From assembly GCA_038211505.1 (NCBI GenBank), contig JBBQVO010000059.1:1-17198 (forward strand): a stretch of 17,198 nt of DNA. The letters run 5' to 3'. Origin of the DNA: JBBQVO01 sp038211505 (GTDB taxonomy: Bacteria; Chloroflexota; Dehalococcoidia; DSTF01; JACRBR01). A program made the position numbers and the translations under genes. The notes below the pieces were generated by a model. That model searched no databases. It saw only the letters and a list, made by a program, of their open reading frames with translations, and was not told the DNA's origin. Every line of letters begins with the position of its first letter. Position 1 is the first letter of the stretch. Shown in pieces: positions 1-6,870 of this stretch.

Positions 1-421
<421 letters not shown>

Positions 422-488
422 TTCATCCACCGAGGTGGAATCAAATACGACGAGATCCTCGCCCGCACTTTGTTTCTTACCGCTATCC

Positions 489-502
489 AATTGTTAAGGT
501 GC
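489..502 (-). promoter_or_regulatory. boxA-like antitermination element in the rRNA leader
   Basis: In the rRNA leader, about 70 nt before the 16S 5' end, the minus strand reads GCACCTTAACAATT. This resembles the bacterial boxA core (TGCTCTTTAACA), the NusB/NusE loading site in rRNA leaders. The match is strong in the CTTAACAAT part and weaker at the 5' end. Its position between promoter and 16S is where boxA is expected. The function is inferred. Confidence 0.55.
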
Positions 503-532
503 CCCATCCAGCCCGCGGACGGACGGCGAGGG

Positions 533-561
533 AGTCTAGCGTGGCGGTTTCGGCGTGTCAA
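533..561 (-). promoter_or_regulatory. rRNA operon promoter
   Basis: On the minus strand a perfect -35 box TTGACA (561-556) is separated by exactly 17 nt from TAGACT (538-533), which matches the -10 consensus at 4 of 6 positions. Transcription would start near 526 and give a leader of about 105 nt before the 16S 5' end. This is one of the strongest sigma-70-type promoters in the window and sits where an rrn promoter belongs. The stretch 562-722 upstream of it shows no further gene that I can support. Confidence 0.8.
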
Positions 562-714
562 ACGCAGCGCGTTCGACGCATCGAGCGACCACGACTCTCT
601 CTGTTGACTTGGAAACACTGCTGCGTCAGGTTAGCTCAGCGTCCGCGTTTCGTGTGACAGATGGCCAGCACGAAGGCACGATGTCGGGCTCTTCTGTCCG
701 CCCGTCCGGTTCGA

Positions 715-738
715 ACAAACGACCCCGCCATTGCGGGG
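715..738 (-). terminator. Probable rho-independent terminator downstream of tilS
   Basis: On the minus strand a 6-bp all-GC stem (CCCCGC, loop, GCGGGG; 738-723) is followed by TCGTTTGTT, a moderately U-rich tail. It lies about 170 nt after the tilS stop and upstream of the rRNA promoter, so it would insulate the rrn operon from tilS readthrough. The loop is a tight 4 nt and the T-run is imperfect. Confidence 0.6.
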
Positions 739-908
739 CCACCGGACATTCGGGCCTCACAGGACCCGCTGCTTTCGGTCGTCGACGCATGGTATCCGCA
801 TCGCCACGATCAAGTCAAGAAGACGCGGGTTTGCGGATTGCGCTCGTGCGCCGTGCGTTGTCGTCGACCTGATCATCGGGGCGATCATCGGGGCGCTGCT
901 CGCTGCGC

Positions 909-2276
909 TTACGACGGGACGGAGACGACCGGTTTCGCTTCGATCGCGTATCGCCGGCTGTCGGCGCCGGCAACTGCGACGACGTACGGCGTCCACAACA
1001 CGTCGCGGCCGTGCGCGATGACCGGCGTTAGGTCGCGGAGACGCGCCGGGATTTTGCGGTCCACGAAGTCGTCCTGCAGCTTCTTGTGCTGGCCGTTCGC
1101 AAGCGTGATGCGATCGCCTGGGCGGCGACGGCGCATGACGGCGTCGGCGGGGAGCTGAACGATCTGCTCGTCCGCGCCATCAACCTCACCGCACGGCGTG
1201 ACCGAGATCCGCCACCCGCCGAGGACGCCCGCGAACGGCAGCGCTTGCTCGAGCTCAGCATCGATCGCGGGCACGACGATTCGGCCGCGCGACATGATTA
1301 CTTCCTGCGCGTCGACTGTTGCCAGCACACCGCGCGGAAGCTCGAACGTGGCGCCGGTGCGGGCGCCGCTTGCACGGACGAGCGTGGCGTAGTGCCGGCG
1401 GTCAAAGTCGCGCGCGTCGCCGAGAAGCCGCACCAACGCGAGGCGGTATGCGTGCTCCGCGACCTCGGGCGTTAGGGTGCGCAACGCCGCGCGCGACACA
1501 CAGATGATGTTCGGATCGCCGGTCGACGCGATCACGGGAGCGGCGATCGCATCGAGCGCGGCGGCGGCGATACGCGCGTGCTCCGCGATGGCGAGCAGCG
1601 ATGATCGGATGTCCGGAGCGTCGCGCTCGAACGCCGGCAGCAGATCGTGGCGGACGCGGTTGCGCGTGAATCGCGTATCGGCGTTGGTCTCGTCGTCGAC
1701 GTACGGGAGCGCGAGAACGTCGGCGTATGCGCGAAGCTCGGCGCGCGCGATCGAGAGCATGGGACGGGCAACGCGTAACGGCGGATCGCCGTGCGGCAAC
1801 GGCAATGGCGCGTCGGACGACATGCCGCTGAGGCCGTGCAGGCCGGCGCCGCGCATCGCATGCATCAGCACGGTCTCCGCCTGATCGCCGGCGTGATGGC
1901 CCGTGACGATGACGCGCGCGTCGAACGCGTGTGCGGCCTCGGCCAGGAACCGGTAGCGCGCATCGCGTGCGGCCGCCTCGCCCGCGACCGGCGCATCCCA
2001 GGCGCCGACGACGCACTCGATCGCGTATCGGCGGCACAACTCGTCGACGGCGGCGCGGTCACGCGCCGCGGCACGGTCGCCGCGCAGCCGATGATCGAAG
2101 TGCGCGATCAGCGGTTGCTCTGGGACGAGGACGCCGGATTCGATGAGCAGCGCCGCGGTCGCGATCGAGTCGGCGCCGCCGGAGACGGCGATGACGGCGC
2201 GCGGCCGATCGTGCAGCGACGGCACCTTCGCAGTGACGTAGTTTCGGACGCGTTCGTGCAGCTCGTGTTCCGGCAT
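909..2276 (-). CDS. tilS: tRNA(Ile)-lysidine synthase TilS
   Basis: A 455-residue protein that would convert C34 of the CAU-anticodon tRNA-Ile to lysidine with ATP, so that the tRNA reads AUA. The N-terminus carries the PP-loop ATP pyrophosphatase signature SGGADS at residues 32-37, followed by the usual HFDHRLR-type and TGHHAGDQAETVLM segments. The C-terminal region has the TilS_C hallmark (RRPGDRITL then KKLQDDFVDRKIP). Length is normal for the family. I chose the ATG encoding MPEHELHERV; a reading open for 16 more codons upstream lacks support. No Shine-Dalgarno is evident, and a TACAAT box lies 11 nt upstream, so the mRNA may be nearly leaderless. The gene has the same orientation as the downstream rRNA operon. 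Confidence 0.95.
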   Translation of the reverse strand: MPEHELHERVRNYVTAKVPSLHDRPRAVIAVSGGADSIATAALLIESGVLVPEQPLIAHFDHRLRGDRAAARDRAAVDELCRRYAIECVVGAWDAPVAGEAAARDARYRFLAEAAHAFDARVIVTGHHAGDQAETVLMHAMRGAGLHGLSGMSSDAPLPLPHGDPPLRVARPMLSIARAELRAYADVLALPYVDDETNADTRFTRNRVRHDLLPAFERDAPDIRSSLLAIAEHARIAAAALDAIAAPVIASTGDPNIICVSRAALRTLTPEVAEHAYRLALVRLLGDARDFDRRHYATLVRASGARTGATFELPRGVLATVDAQEVIMSRGRIVVPAIDAELEQALPFAGVLGGWRISVTPCGEVDGADEQIVQLPADAVMRRRRPGDRITLANGQHKKLQDDFVDRKIPARLRDLTPVIAHGRDVLWTPYVVAVAGADSRRYAIEAKPVVSVPS

Positions 2277-2286
2277 GATGCTGAGA

Positions 2287-2292
2287 ATTGTA
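2287..2292 (-). promoter_or_regulatory. Candidate -10 box of tilS
   Basis: TACAAT (5 of 6 matches to TATAAT) lies on the minus strand, and its 3' edge is 10 nt from the tilS ATG. Transcription would start within about 5 nt of the start codon, implying a leaderless or near-leaderless mRNA, in agreement with the missing Shine-Dalgarno. No good -35 box is visible at the right distance, so the call is tentative. Confidence 0.35.
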
Positions 2293-2352
2293 GCGGCGGC
2301 GCGGGAACATTCGGGGCGCCCCAAGCGTCAATTCGACACAGGAGGTGAGGCG

Positions 2353-2787
2353 ATGAGACGATGGATCGTGCTGGGCGCCGCGCTGGCGGTATTCGCGCTA
2401 GGCGCCCGCTGTGAGAAGAACAGCGCCGCGCCGACGCCCACGGCTGAGCCGACGGCGGCCACGCGGCTGGAAAAGGCGCCGATCGACGACGCGCAGATCG
2501 AAACGGTCGTCGCCGACGACTTCGAGCATGGGATCGCCACCTACTCATATTCCGTCGCCGTCACCTCCGGGCTGCCGAGTGGATGCCACACGTTCGACAG
2601 CGCGGCCATGACGCGCAACGGCTTCACGATCGACATCGACGTAGAGAATCGGGCGCCGACGGGCGATCGGCCGTGCACGGCGATCTACGGCAGCCATCTG
2701 TCGACGATCGAGTTGGATCCTGGACTTCCGCCGGGACTGTACACCGTGCACGTCAACGACAAGACGGTGACATTCACTGCGGACTGA
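2353..2787 (+). CDS. Hypothetical exported protein, possible lipoprotein
   Basis: A 144-residue protein of unknown function. A very good Shine-Dalgarno (AGGAGGTGA, 2340-2348) sits 7 nt before the ATG and fixes the start. Residues 1-20 form a signal peptide (RR, then a hydrophobic stretch) ending at Cys20 in LGAR-C. This resembles a lipobox, but Arg at -1 is atypical, so lipidation is uncertain. A Pro/Thr/Ala-rich linker follows (about 24-38). The remaining ~100 residues look like an all-beta domain, ending with a strand-rich segment (GLYTVHVNDKTVTF). Cys78 and Cys108 could form a disulphide outside the membrane. It is divergent from tilS and convergent with the TetR gene. I do not recognise the family. 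Confidence 0.8.
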   Translation: MRRWIVLGAALAVFALGARCEKNSAAPTPTAEPTAATRLEKAPIDDAQIETVVADDFEHGIATYSYSVAVTSGLPSGCHTFDSAAMTRNGFTIDIDVENRAPTGDRPCTAIYGSHLSTIELDPGLPPGLYTVHVNDKTVTFTAD

Positions 2788-2811
2788 GCTCGTGCGCAAT
2801 CGAGTGACCGA

Positions 2812-3441
2812 TTACTTCGCCAGCCACGCTCGTGCTGGCGATAGTCGCTTCGTCGGCGATACGCCTGCGTCGCGCAGCGCCGCCTGCACGGCGGCGACGG
2901 CGGCGGCGCCCGCGGCGTCGACCGGGTGCGTCGAGCGCATGGCGCGGCCGAAGATGAAGGCGCCCTCGAGCAGCGAGAGCGTCGCGAGCGAGAGGTCACG
3001 CGCGCGCTTCGGCGGGATGCCTGCGACGACGAAGCGCGCGGCGAGATCAGAGATCCAACGCTCGAACACGTCAACCGCAGCCAGGCGAAGCGGCTCGCTC
3101 GTGCTCGAGATCTCGAGGGCGACGGTGGCGATCGGGCAGGCGTCGGCCCAGCCGCTCTCACGCAGATGCGCGCCGGCGCCGGCGAAAAAGTTGCGCACGC
3201 CGGTGACGATGTCCGGGGACGCATCGAAGATCGCAACGGCGATCGCGGCGTAGGCGGCGCCGGAGACGCGCAGCACCTCCGCGCCCAGCTCCTCCTTGCC
3301 TCCGGGGAAGAAGTGATAGAGCGATCCGAAGGGCGCTCCCGCCTCGGCGACGATCTGCTTCAGCCCGGTGCCTTCGTAGCCGCGTCGGCGAAACATCTCA
3401 GCGCTGGCGGCGACGATGCGCTGTTTGGTGGTGTTGACCAT
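2812..3441 (-). CDS. TetR-family transcriptional regulator (LmrA/YxaF-like)
   Basis: A 209-residue repressor-type protein. The N-terminal TetR DNA-binding domain is clear: KQRIVAASAEMFRRRGYEGT, then the recognition helix region ending GAPFGSLYHFF. The segment YHFFPGGKEEL is typical of the LmrA/YxaF branch of TetR regulators, many of which control efflux or small-molecule resistance genes. The C-terminal ligand-binding half (residues ~80-209) is Ala-rich and helical. The start was chosen at MVNTTKQ because AGAGGA lies 7 nt upstream (3454-3449); the longer open frame begins with low-complexity sequence. It is transcribed away from a small membrane protein gene, with a palindrome between the two, so autoregulation and control of that neighbour are likely. 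The effector is unknown. Confidence 0.9.
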   Translation of the reverse strand: MVNTTKQRIVAASAEMFRRRGYEGTGLKQIVAEAGAPFGSLYHFFPGGKEELGAEVLRVSGAAYAAIAVAIFDASPDIVTGVRNFFAGAGAHLRESGWADACPIATVALEISSTSEPLRLAAVDVFERWISDLAARFVVAGIPPKRARDLSLATLSLLEGAFIFGRAMRSTHPVDAAGAAAVAAVQAALRDAGVSPTKRLSPARAWLAK

Positions 3442-3494
3442 CCGAACATCCTCTTTGTCCTGCGCGCCCGCGCCCTTGCGCTGTTGCGTGCGCC

Positions 3495-3500
3495 ATTCTA
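3495..3500 (-). promoter_or_regulatory. Candidate -10 box of the tetR gene
   Basis: TAGAAT on the minus strand (5 of 6 to consensus) lies about 54 nt before the chosen tetR start codon, next to the palindrome at 3508-3525, which would overlap the spacer/-35 zone of this promoter. A convincing -35 hexamer is not visible. Confidence 0.4.
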
Positions 3501-3507
3501 ACATGCG

Positions 3508-3525
3508 CTAGAGCGATTTATCTAG
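3508..3525. promoter_or_regulatory. Candidate TetR operator between divergent genes
   Basis: CTAGA-N8-TCTAG is an inverted repeat with 5-bp arms in the divergent intergenic region. It abuts the tetR promoter zone and overlaps a possible plus-strand -10 box (TATCTA, 3519-3524) for the membrane protein gene. From memory, LmrA/YxaF-type regulators bind TAGA...TCTA-type palindromes, so the TAGA/TCTA half-sites fit. Binding itself is inferred. Confidence 0.5.
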
Positions 3526-3592
3526 TGCGCCGACATCATCCGCGGCCGAACAGGGCGCAGCAAGCAGCGCCCCGACCCGACGAGGAGGGATA

Positions 3593-4066
3593 GTGGCAAC
3601 AGCACGGAGATCAGCATCCGGTCAACGGCACGGCGCCGCAACGCCAGAGCGGCACACAAACATCCTGCTGGCCATTCTGCTCGCGACGGTCACGTCCACG
3701 GCGATTCACTACACGCACAACACGATCGCCATCGACCACTACCCGAAGATCTCGTGGGTACCGCTAGGCAACGGCGCCACGCAGATCCTCGTACCATCCG
3801 CGTGGGTGGTGCTGACGGCGATCGGCGCCCTGGGGTTCTGGCTGTACCAGCGTGCCGACTACGGCAGAGCGCGCGTGTGCCTGGCGCTGTATTCGATCGT
3901 CGGCCTCGTGACGCTCGGACACTTCCTGAGCGGAGAAAAGCCGCACATCCCGACGCTCTTCTACGTGACGATCTTCACCGATGCGCTGACCGGCCTTGCC
4001 GTACTGGCGTTCGTGCACCGCATGATCGTGGCGCCGCCGTCGGCGGCTGAGATACGGCCGCGCTAA
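3593..4066 (+). CDS. Small four-helix integral membrane protein, unknown function
   Basis: A 157-residue protein starting at GTG, with GAGGAGG 6 nt upstream. After a basic N-terminus there are four predicted membrane segments: about residues 23-41, 66-86, 93-112 and 122-144. The loops and helix ends are rich in His: HYTHN (39-43), DHYP (48-51), GHFLSGEKPH (109-118) and a late VHRM. This pattern could bind metal or haem or form a proton path, but that is speculation. The gene diverges from the TetR regulator and shares the palindromic operator candidate, so it is the best candidate target of that repressor. I cannot name the family. Confidence 0.75.
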   Translation: MATARRSASGQRHGAATPERHTNILLAILLATVTSTAIHYTHNTIAIDHYPKISWVPLGNGATQILVPSAWVVLTAIGALGFWLYQRADYGRARVCLALYSIVGLVTLGHFLSGEKPHIPTLFYVTIFTDALTGLAVLAFVHRMIVAPPSAAEIRPR

Positions 4067-4088
4067 CGCGCAGCGACGTGATCGACGA

Positions 4089-4490
4089 CTACGGCACGGG
4101 CGCGGATGGCGTCGGAGATGCGATCGGTCGCACGAACAGCGTCTTCCACCACGCGGCTGCTGGCGTTCCGGCGGGCGCCGCTGTTGATGTCGCGCTTGTC
4201 GACGGCACACCCGAGACGACGACCAGCGTCTCGCCCGGGCGCACGAGTCCCAGCACGCGGCGCGCCACGTTCTCGATGTACTCGTCGGACTTGAGGTAGT
4301 CGCGAACGGCCGTCAGCTGTTCGTGATCGCGATCGAGCTGATGGATGTCGCTGCGCACCTGCGCCTCATCCCCGCGCAGGTGGTAGTTGTGGACGACGTC
4401 GCGGGCGATGGAGAAGCTGAGATACGTGATCGCGAGGATAGCCGCGCAGATCACGATCGACATCACCGGGAGTCGGGGAAGTCTGGACAC
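4089..4490 (-). CDS. FtsB/DivIC-like septum formation initiator
   Basis: A 133-residue bitopic protein with the FtsB/DivIC layout: short cytoplasmic N-terminus, one membrane helix (about residues 9-28), an extracytoplasmic coiled coil (about 38-65) and the family motif region DEYIENVARRVLGLVRPGE, where FtsB/DivIC proteins have a YIE-x-x-AR-x-x-L-x-x-V-x-PGE pattern. The family acts in the divisome with FtsL and FtsQ/DivIB. The tail (about 90-133) is a Ser/Thr/Pro/Ala-rich, probably disordered extension. The start is GTG (GTGTCCAGA), with GGAGGG about 11 nt upstream. It has its own good promoter, so it need not be cotranscribed with the upstream ferredoxin gene. Confidence 0.85.
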   Translation of the reverse strand: MSRLPRLPVMSIVICAAILAITYLSFSIARDVVHNYHLRGDEAQVRSDIHQLDRDHEQLTAVRDYLKSDEYIENVARRVLGLVRPGETLVVVSGVPSTSATSTAAPAGTPAAAWWKTLFVRPIASPTPSAPVP

Positions 4491-4532
4491 CCTCGCGGCA
4501 GCCCTCCAGCCTCAAACCCACCCACCGAGGCG

Positions 4533-4561
4533 AGCATACAGGGGCGCAGATCGCTTGACAA
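4533..4561 (-). promoter_or_regulatory. Promoter of the FtsB/DivIC-like gene
   Basis: On the minus strand TTGTCA (4561-4556) is followed after exactly 17 nt by TATGCT (4538-4533), 5/6 and 4/6 matches to sigma-70 consensus. Transcription would begin near 4526, about 35 nt before the GTG start. It occupies most of the 101-nt gap after the ferredoxin gene. Confidence 0.65.
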
Positions 4562-4591
4562 GTTTGATCGTAAGAATGGCGACTGCGCGAT

Positions 4592-4882
4592 CTAGTTTGT
4601 GCGTTCGGTGCGCGGCCGGAACGTGCGCTCGCCAGCCGGGACGTCCTTGAAGAACTGCTGGTTGATCTCGATGTACTGCTTGTGCTCGTCGGGCACATCG
4701 GCCTCGTAGAAGATCGCGGTGACGGGACAGACGACCTCGCAGGCAGCGCAGTCGATGCAGGTGTCGGGATCGATGTAGTACTGCGGATCGTCCTCGCGGG
4801 TGTAGATGCAGTCGACCGGGCAGACGTCGACGCACGAGGCGTCCTTCGTGCCGATGCAGGGTTCCGTAATCACGTACGCCAT
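4592..4882 (-). CDS. 7Fe ferredoxin ([3Fe-4S][4Fe-4S])
   Basis: A 96-residue soluble electron carrier. The cysteines follow the Azotobacter FdI / FdxA pattern. Cys9, Cys17 and Cys52 are in position for the [3Fe-4S] cluster; Cys21, Cys42, Cys45 and Cys48 for the [4Fe-4S] cluster; Cys25 corresponds to the free cysteine near the 4Fe cluster in FdI. Motifs are CVDVCPVDC and CIDCAACEVVCP. The C-terminal extension (QYIEINQQFFKD) is usual for this type. The start ATG (MAYVITEPC) has GGAG 6 nt upstream. Its redox partner is not in the window. A 2Fe-2S ferredoxin lies just upstream on the same strand, separated by a repeat-containing gap of about 136 nt. Confidence 0.95.
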   Translation of the reverse strand: MAYVITEPCIGTKDASCVDVCPVDCIYTREDDPQYYIDPDTCIDCAACEVVCPVTAIFYEADVPDEHKQYIEINQQFFKDVPAGERTFRPRTERTN

Positions 4883-4903
4883 ATGCGCTCCGCGCTGGGG
4901 CTA

Positions 4904-5010
4904 GTCGTTGGTCGTTCGTCGTTGGGCTATGGCCCCGCCGTCGCGAGAAGTTTCGCCGACGCGGGACGGCGCGGCAAGCGCGGGGCGGGCGGCGGCCAGG
5001 CCGACTTCTC
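4904..5010 (+). repeat. Heptamer repeat array with adjoining palindromic core
   Basis: Three 7-bp units GTCGTTG, GTCGTTC, GTCGTTG occupy 4904-4924, preceded by GGGGCTA. They match the left arm of the element at 15536, which also starts TAGTCGTTGGTCGTT. Beyond them a GC-rich stretch contains CGAGAAGT (from about 4944) and its exact complement ACTTCTCG (to about 5012), able to form a long stem. There is no complementary heptamer arm on the right, so this looks like a degenerate or one-armed copy. It fills the gap between the two ferredoxin genes. Confidence 0.6.
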
Positions 5011-5018
5011 GGCCAAGC

Positions 5019-5342
5019 CTAGTCACCAGGCGCACGGACGCCGGCCTTCTTGACGATGACGGTGGCGGTATCGCCATGAATGCGCGCTTGGCAGGCGAGG
5101 CGGACGTTTGTGCGCAGAACGGCCTCGCCGCGCTCGAAGACGAGCGACTTCTCCTCCGACCGGCCCATCGGCGAGAGCGCCGACGCTCCTTGTATGACTT
5201 CGCAGGCGCACGTCGTGCAGCGGCCCTCGCCGCCGCACGTCGTCGGCCAGTAGTAGCCAAGCGCTTGCGCCGCGCCCATGATCGTGGCATCGTCCGCGGC
5301 TTCAATCTCGATATCGAGCGGCAAGAGGTGGATCGTCGGCAT
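5019..5342 (-). CDS. 2Fe-2S ferredoxin
   Basis: A 107-residue ferredoxin with a beta-grasp layout. The cluster ligands are Cys36, Cys42, Cys45 and Cys84, in TTCGGEGRCTTC then RLACQ; the C-x5-C-x2-C-x38-C spacing resembles the adrenodoxin-type class more than the plant C-x4-C-x2-C class. An additional Cys47 lies next to the cluster. I chose the ATG encoding MPTIHLLP; the preceding open frame is Arg-rich and unlikely to be coding. Shine-Dalgarno is weak. A physiological partner is not apparent, though a 7Fe ferredoxin follows downstream. Confidence 0.92.
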   Translation of the reverse strand: MPTIHLLPLDIEIEAADDATIMGAAQALGYYWPTTCGGEGRCTTCACEVIQGASALSPMGRSEEKSLVFERGEAVLRTNVRLACQARIHGDTATVIVKKAGVRAPGD

Positions 5343-5502
5343 CGTTTGAGACTGTATCACGATGCGACAAACGCATCGACGCGCATCGCCATGTGAGCGG
5401 CGGCGGGTGTCGACGCGGCATCGCGGCATCGGCGTAGGTTATGATGCGAGCACCGGGGCCGCGTGCGTCCCGGCCAGGCGGCCGCGAGTCCGCAGTCACC
5501 GC

Positions 5503-6813
5503 ATGTTATTCCTCCCCGTCCAGGGCATCCGCCCGATCCTGCTCGAAGGCTCCTCGCTCCCGATCCCCATCCCACTGGCGATTGCATTGTTCGTCGGCGG
5601 CCTGCTCGGCTACGCCTTCGTCAACGCGATCGAGATCGCGGTCGTGGCGTCGAATCGCCTGCGGGTCAAGACGGCCGCCGAGGACGGGCATCGCTCGGCC
5701 AAGGCGCTGGAACGCTTGCGCAGCGAGCAGGAGCGCTACTTCGGTGTCGTCGTCATCGCCCAGAACGTGTCGATCTTCCTCGCTTCGACGGCAGGCACGG
5801 TGATCGCCGTTGACCTGTTCGGCCAGTGGGGATTCATCTTCTCGCTCGTCGCGATCCCGCTCGTCGCCGCCGAGTTTGGCGAGTACACGCCGAAGGTCTT
5901 CGCGGCGCGCTCGCCGGAGCGCATCGCCTTTGCGGCGGCGATCCCGATGGAGTTCATCGTGCGGATCATGTCGCCGTTCATCACGGCGCTGGCGATTATC
6001 CCGAACATGTTCGGCAAGGGCGGCGAAGGCCACACCGTCACCGAGTCGGAACTGCGGATGCTGATCGACATCGGCGCCGAAGAAGGCACCGTCAACGAGG
6101 GCGAGGCGGAGCTGCTTGATCGCGTCTTCCACTTCCACGACCGCCGCGTCAACGAGATCATGGTCCCGCGCACCGACGTCGTGTGGCTAGAGAAAGACGA
6201 GACGGTGCATGACTTCTATGACGCGTTCGAGAAGACGCCACACTCGCGATTCCCCGTATACGACGACACGGTCGACAACGTCGTCGGCATCATCAGCATC
6301 AAGGACGTGCTCAAGGCGCTCGCGGAGCACACCGTCACCGAAGAGTCGTCGATCGCGCCGCTCATGCGGCCGGCGACGTTCATCCCGGAGACGAAAGTCG
6401 TCAGTACGCTGTTCTGGCAGATGCAGGACGACCGCCAGCAGATGGCCGTCGTCGTCGATGAGTACGGCGGCGTCGCCGGCGTCGTCACGCTCGAGCTTCT
6501 ACTCGAAGAGATGGTCGGCCGCGTCGTCGATGAGCTCGGTCAGCCGTCGGAGGAGTACGACGAGATCGACGAACAGCGCACGCGCGTCGACGGTGGCATG
6601 AGCATCTACGACGTACGCGAGGAGTTGGAGATCTCGCTCCCGGAGGGCGACTACGAGACGGTCGCCGGCTTCGTACTCTCCCAGCTCGGCCACATCCCGC
6701 GAGAAGGAGAAACAATCGCCCTCGACGGCCTCCGCGTCACCGTCTCCGAAGTCAAGGGTGTAAAGATCGAGTCCGTCGTGATCACGAAGGTAGACGGGGC
6801 TGCGAACTCGTAG
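5503..6813 (+). CDS. CNNM/CorC-family protein (DUF21, CBS pair, CorC_HlyC domain)
   Basis: A 436-residue membrane protein with the complete CNNM layout. The N-terminal DUF21 transmembrane domain (about 20-170) contains the NAIEIAVVASNRLR segment and the GEYTPK signature (126-131). A linker with TESELRMLIDIGAEEG follows, then two CBS domains (about 215-345, starting EIMVPRTDV, with VVDEYGGVAGVVT in the second). A C-terminal CorC_HlyC domain (about 358-430) follows. CNNM proteins are linked to Mg2+ (and Co2+) transport or efflux with nucleotide-sensing CBS domains; the older name 'hemolysin C' is misleading. ATG at 5503 was chosen because the sequence before it is Arg-rich and non-family-like; the Shine-Dalgarno there is weak. 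It heads a plus-strand run continuing with the DUF2344 gene 57 nt downstream. Confidence 0.92.
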   Translation: MLFLPVQGIRPILLEGSSLPIPIPLAIALFVGGLLGYAFVNAIEIAVVASNRLRVKTAAEDGHRSAKALERLRSEQERYFGVVVIAQNVSIFLASTAGTVIAVDLFGQWGFIFSLVAIPLVAAEFGEYTPKVFAARSPERIAFAAAIPMEFIVRIMSPFITALAIIPNMFGKGGEGHTVTESELRMLIDIGAEEGTVNEGEAELLDRVFHFHDRRVNEIMVPRTDVVWLEKDETVHDFYDAFEKTPHSRFPVYDDTVDNVVGIISIKDVLKALAEHTVTEESSIAPLMRPATFIPETKVVSTLFWQMQDDRQQMAVVVDEYGGVAGVVTLELLLEEMVGRVVDELGQPSEEYDEIDEQRTRVDGGMSIYDVREELEISLPEGDYETVAGFVLSQLGHIPREGETIALDGLRVTVSEVKGVKIESVVITKVDGAANS

Positions 6814-6870
6814 CCTCCGCCGGTGCCGCACGACGAACATCGAGAGAGCCTCTGTGAAGTGTGAACTCGC

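Noticed and set aside
845..1021. Possible small membrane peptide on the plus strand (VVDLIIGAIIGALLAAL) over a tandem GATCATCGGGGC repeat.
   Set aside because: The hydrophobic run comes from a 12-bp duplication (871-894). There is no good start or ribosome site, and the rest of the frame is Arg-rich antisense of tilS.
4555..4580. Plus-strand TTGACA as a forward promoter.
   Set aside because: No -10 box lies at 16-18 nt and no plus-strand gene follows; the minus-strand reading (TTGTCA-17-TATGCT) explains the site.
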